Shown here: in pieces, positions 12,621-14,161 of the stretch | Layout of the letters: every line of letters begins with the position of its first letter | Numbering within the stretch: position 1 is the first letter of the stretch | DNA from: Spirochaetia bacterium | Lineage (GTDB): Bacteria; Spirochaetota; Spirochaetia; Treponematales; Breznakiellaceae | NCBI GenBank assembly: GCA_026002045.1 | Contig: BOAV01000063.1 | Location: forward strand, 1 to 14,161 | Length of the DNA stretch: 14,161 nucleotides | Direction of reading: 5' to 3' | The notes under the pieces: generated by a model | What the model was told of the DNA's origin: nothing | What the model saw: the letters and a program-made list of their open reading frames with translations, nothing else | The model's database searches: none | Program-made: the position numbers and the translations under genes

Positions 12621-13550
12621 ATGAATGAAGAGACTTCTTACAAGGTTCAGACAGAGAATGATTTTCTTAAAGCGCGGAACAAGGCCTTTCTTTTCCAGAT
12701 CCAGCACTTTCTCAATACCGATCAGAATCGGCTCCTTTCATTTAATGATGTAAAGGAAATCCTCAAACCAAAAAACCAGGTCTACCAGGGCATGCAGATC
12801 GTGCCCATTGATCGTATCGTAGGCAGCGAGGGCCGTTACCGGGATTTCACCAAATTTTTCCTGCCCCGGGCGAATCACCTGAAGACCCGGTGGCAGCGGG
12901 TCGATGAGGCCGCCCTTAAAGACATCATCCTGCCCCCCATTCAGCTCTATGAAATCGGCGGGGTTTATTTTGTCCGGGACGGAAACCACCGGGTATCGGT
13001 GGCCCATGCGCAGGGCGTGGAGATGATCGATGCGGACGTGATAAGCCTTTCCAGTGAAATCACCATTGATCCAAACATGACAACCGATCAATTAAAGGAA
13101 GCGGTCATCGCCCTTGAAAAAAAGATCTTCTACGAAAAAACCGATTTTGGAAAACTTACCGGCTGTGATGATTTAAATTTTACCATGCCCGGCCGCTATG
13201 ACGTGATCTACAATCATATACTGGTGCATAAATATTTCATGAATCAGGGAATTGAAAAAGAAATCCCCTTTGCCGATGCACTGGTTTCCTGGTTCAAAGA
13301 GGTGTACTCTCCTGTCGTTCAAATTATTCAGGATGAATGGCTTACCCTGAATTTTCCCGGCAGAAGCCCCGGCGATCTTTATGTCTGGATTGTAAAGCAC
13401 TGGGATTTTCTGAAAAAAAAATACGGGGTCTATTCCCTGTCCGCTGCGGCAAAGGATTTTTCCGTCAAATACGGCCAGAACAAGGGACCTTTTTACCGGT
13501 TTATCGCAATGCTCGCAGGCCGCATCGGCCGCTTGTTCAGGACAGCATGA
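12621..13550 (+). CDS. ParB/Srx-fold domain protein of unknown function
   Basis: 309 residues. After a helical N-terminus (1-55) comes a ParB/sulfiredoxin-like domain at about 58-142: MQIVPIDRIVGSEGRYRDF, then LPPIQLYEIGGVYFVRDGNH with RVSVAHAQGVEMIDADVI. The DGNHRVSVA segment (120-128) corresponds to the phosphate-binding loop of this superfamily and resembles the DGHHR of free-serine kinases and sulfiredoxins more than the GERR of partitioning ParB. No ParB helix-turn-helix is evident; instead there are 160 residues of helical sequence with conserved-looking aromatic stretches (WFKEVYSPVVQIIQDEW, YVWIVKHWDFLKKKYGV). It may be a nucleotide-dependent enzyme or binding protein, and a chromosome-partition role is not supported. 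AAAGGA lies 11 bases before the ATG. Its stop overlaps the next start as ATGA, showing tight coupling. Confidence 0.75.
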   Translation: MNEETSYKVQTENDFLKARNKAFLFQIQHFLNTDQNRLLSFNDVKEILKPKNQVYQGMQIVPIDRIVGSEGRYRDFTKFFLPRANHLKTRWQRVDEAALKDIILPPIQLYEIGGVYFVRDGNHRVSVAHAQGVEMIDADVISLSSEITIDPNMTTDQLKEAVIALEKKIFYEKTDFGKLTGCDDLNFTMPGRYDVIYNHILVHKYFMNQGIEKEIPFADALVSWFKEVYSPVVQIIQDEWLTLNFPGRSPGDLYVWIVKHWDFLKKKYGVYSLSAAAKDFSVKYGQNKGPFYRFIAMLAGRIGRLFRTA

Positions 13551-14161
13551 GTTTCCTTGATATCAGGGGCAAGCCCTTAACCGATCCTCCCTATAACCGC
13601 TTTTTCGATTTTATCGCCCCCGGCGCGGATCGCTTCGCCCTCATCAAATCCCTGCTGGAAGAATTTCATCTCAATTCCCTGGTACTGAGCATCGCCGGGA
13701 ACCGTCATTTTTTCATCTTTCCCCGGGGGCAGAGCCTGAAATCCGCATCGGGAACCGCCTTCCCCTTCCGGGGGCAAAAACCCATCGTTCTGGCCGCCCA
13801 TTATGATCGGGTCCCCCAGAGTCCCGGGGCAAACGATAACAGCGCTGCGGTTTTTCACCTGATAAAGGCTGCATTGAAACTTGAGGAACAAAAAACCGGG
13901 CGCTGGATAATCATCTTTACCGACAAGGAAGAACTGAAATCCGGGGAAGGCATCACGGATCAGGGTTCCTACACCCTGGCGGAAACCCTGCGTCAGGGCG
14001 GACTCGGGGAAGCCCGAATTTTTATCTTCGATGCCTGCGGCGCCGGGGACACCCTGATCATCTCAACCACCACGGATCATCTGCTGCGTAACGATGAAGG
14101 GCCGGGAATACGAAAAACCCGGCGGCAGACAGAGGCTCTGCGGCATCACGCCCTTAAAACC
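13547..14161 (+). CDS. M28-family peptidase-like protein, 3' end outside the window
   Basis: The frame is open for 205 codons to the last base, so the gene is partial. Its ATG overlaps the preceding TGA (ATGA). The N-terminus is short and soluble with no signal peptide, suggesting a cytoplasmic protein. Zinc-peptidase motifs appear in order: AAHYD (83-87, H85 and D87), GANDNSAAV (94-102, bridging D97), TDKEE (125-129, the catalytic and metal-binding Glu pair) and FDACG (161-165, metal-binding D162). A fifth ligand, a C-terminal His, would lie beyond the window. M28 enzymes are mostly aminopeptidases or amidohydrolases; the substrate is unknown. Co-transcription with the phosphoesterase and ParB-like genes suggests a shared pathway that I cannot name. 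Confidence 0.82.
   Translation, partial: MSFLDIRGKPLTDPPYNRFFDFIAPGADRFALIKSLLEEFHLNSLVLSIAGNRHFFIFPRGQSLKSASGTAFPFRGQKPIVLAAHYDRVPQSPGANDNSAAVFHLIKAALKLEEQKTGRWIIIFTDKEELKSGEGITDQGSYTLAETLRQGGLGEARIFIFDACGAGDTLIISTTTDHLLRNDEGPGIRKTRRQTEALRHHALKT

Noticed and set aside
12621..13550. Chromosome-partition ParB
   Set aside because: No ParA neighbour, no parS-like sites seen, no ParB helix-turn-helix, and a DGNHR loop rather than GERR.

Overview
The window looks like a piece of a spirochaete chromosome, most likely a Treponema of the termite-gut or other free-living/commensal type. This is inference from gene content (a divergent HD-GYP protein, a CorC-type membrane protein, a processive-type GT4 enzyme like those that make monoglucosyl-diacylglycerol, a signal-peptide-bearing outer-membrane-type protein, an SSS symporter) and from many palindromic intergenic repeats. 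No rRNA or tRNA gene, CRISPR array or intact insertion sequence is visible.

Layout. Positions 1-168: non-coding, with a degenerate direct repeat and a strong promoter. 169-759: a higBA toxin-antitoxin pair, toxin first. 793-2010 (minus): an alanine transaminase (alaA). 2096-2917 (minus): a small membrane protein with a tetratrico-like tail, separated from alaA by two tandem perfect hairpins. 2907-2979: two oppositely directed promoters that overlap face to face. 2989-5455 (plus): degenerate HD-GYP protein and CorC/HlyC-like membrane protein. 5452-5553: a nested palindromic element between convergent genes. 5575-7973 (minus): GT4 glycosyltransferase overlapping by one base with a DEAD-box-type helicase that carries an in-frame intergenic-type repeat. 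8147-10042 (plus): outer-membrane-type protein. 10109-11632 (plus): sodium:solute symporter. 11661-11826: a second large palindromic element. 11903-14161 (plus): a tightly packed operon of metallophosphoesterase, ParB/Srx-fold protein and an M28-type peptidase cut by the window end.

Functionally most genes are chromosomal housekeeping or envelope functions. The parts least explained by known biology are the three-gene phosphoesterase / ParB-like / M28 operon, the mutually exclusive promoter pair in front of the HD-GYP gene, and the several palindromic or low-complexity elements, two of which have entered coding sequence. I do not see a clear defence island or biosynthetic cluster. Several starts differ from the longest open frame because a ribosome binding site decides them (positions 2917, 4130, 7973, 8147).
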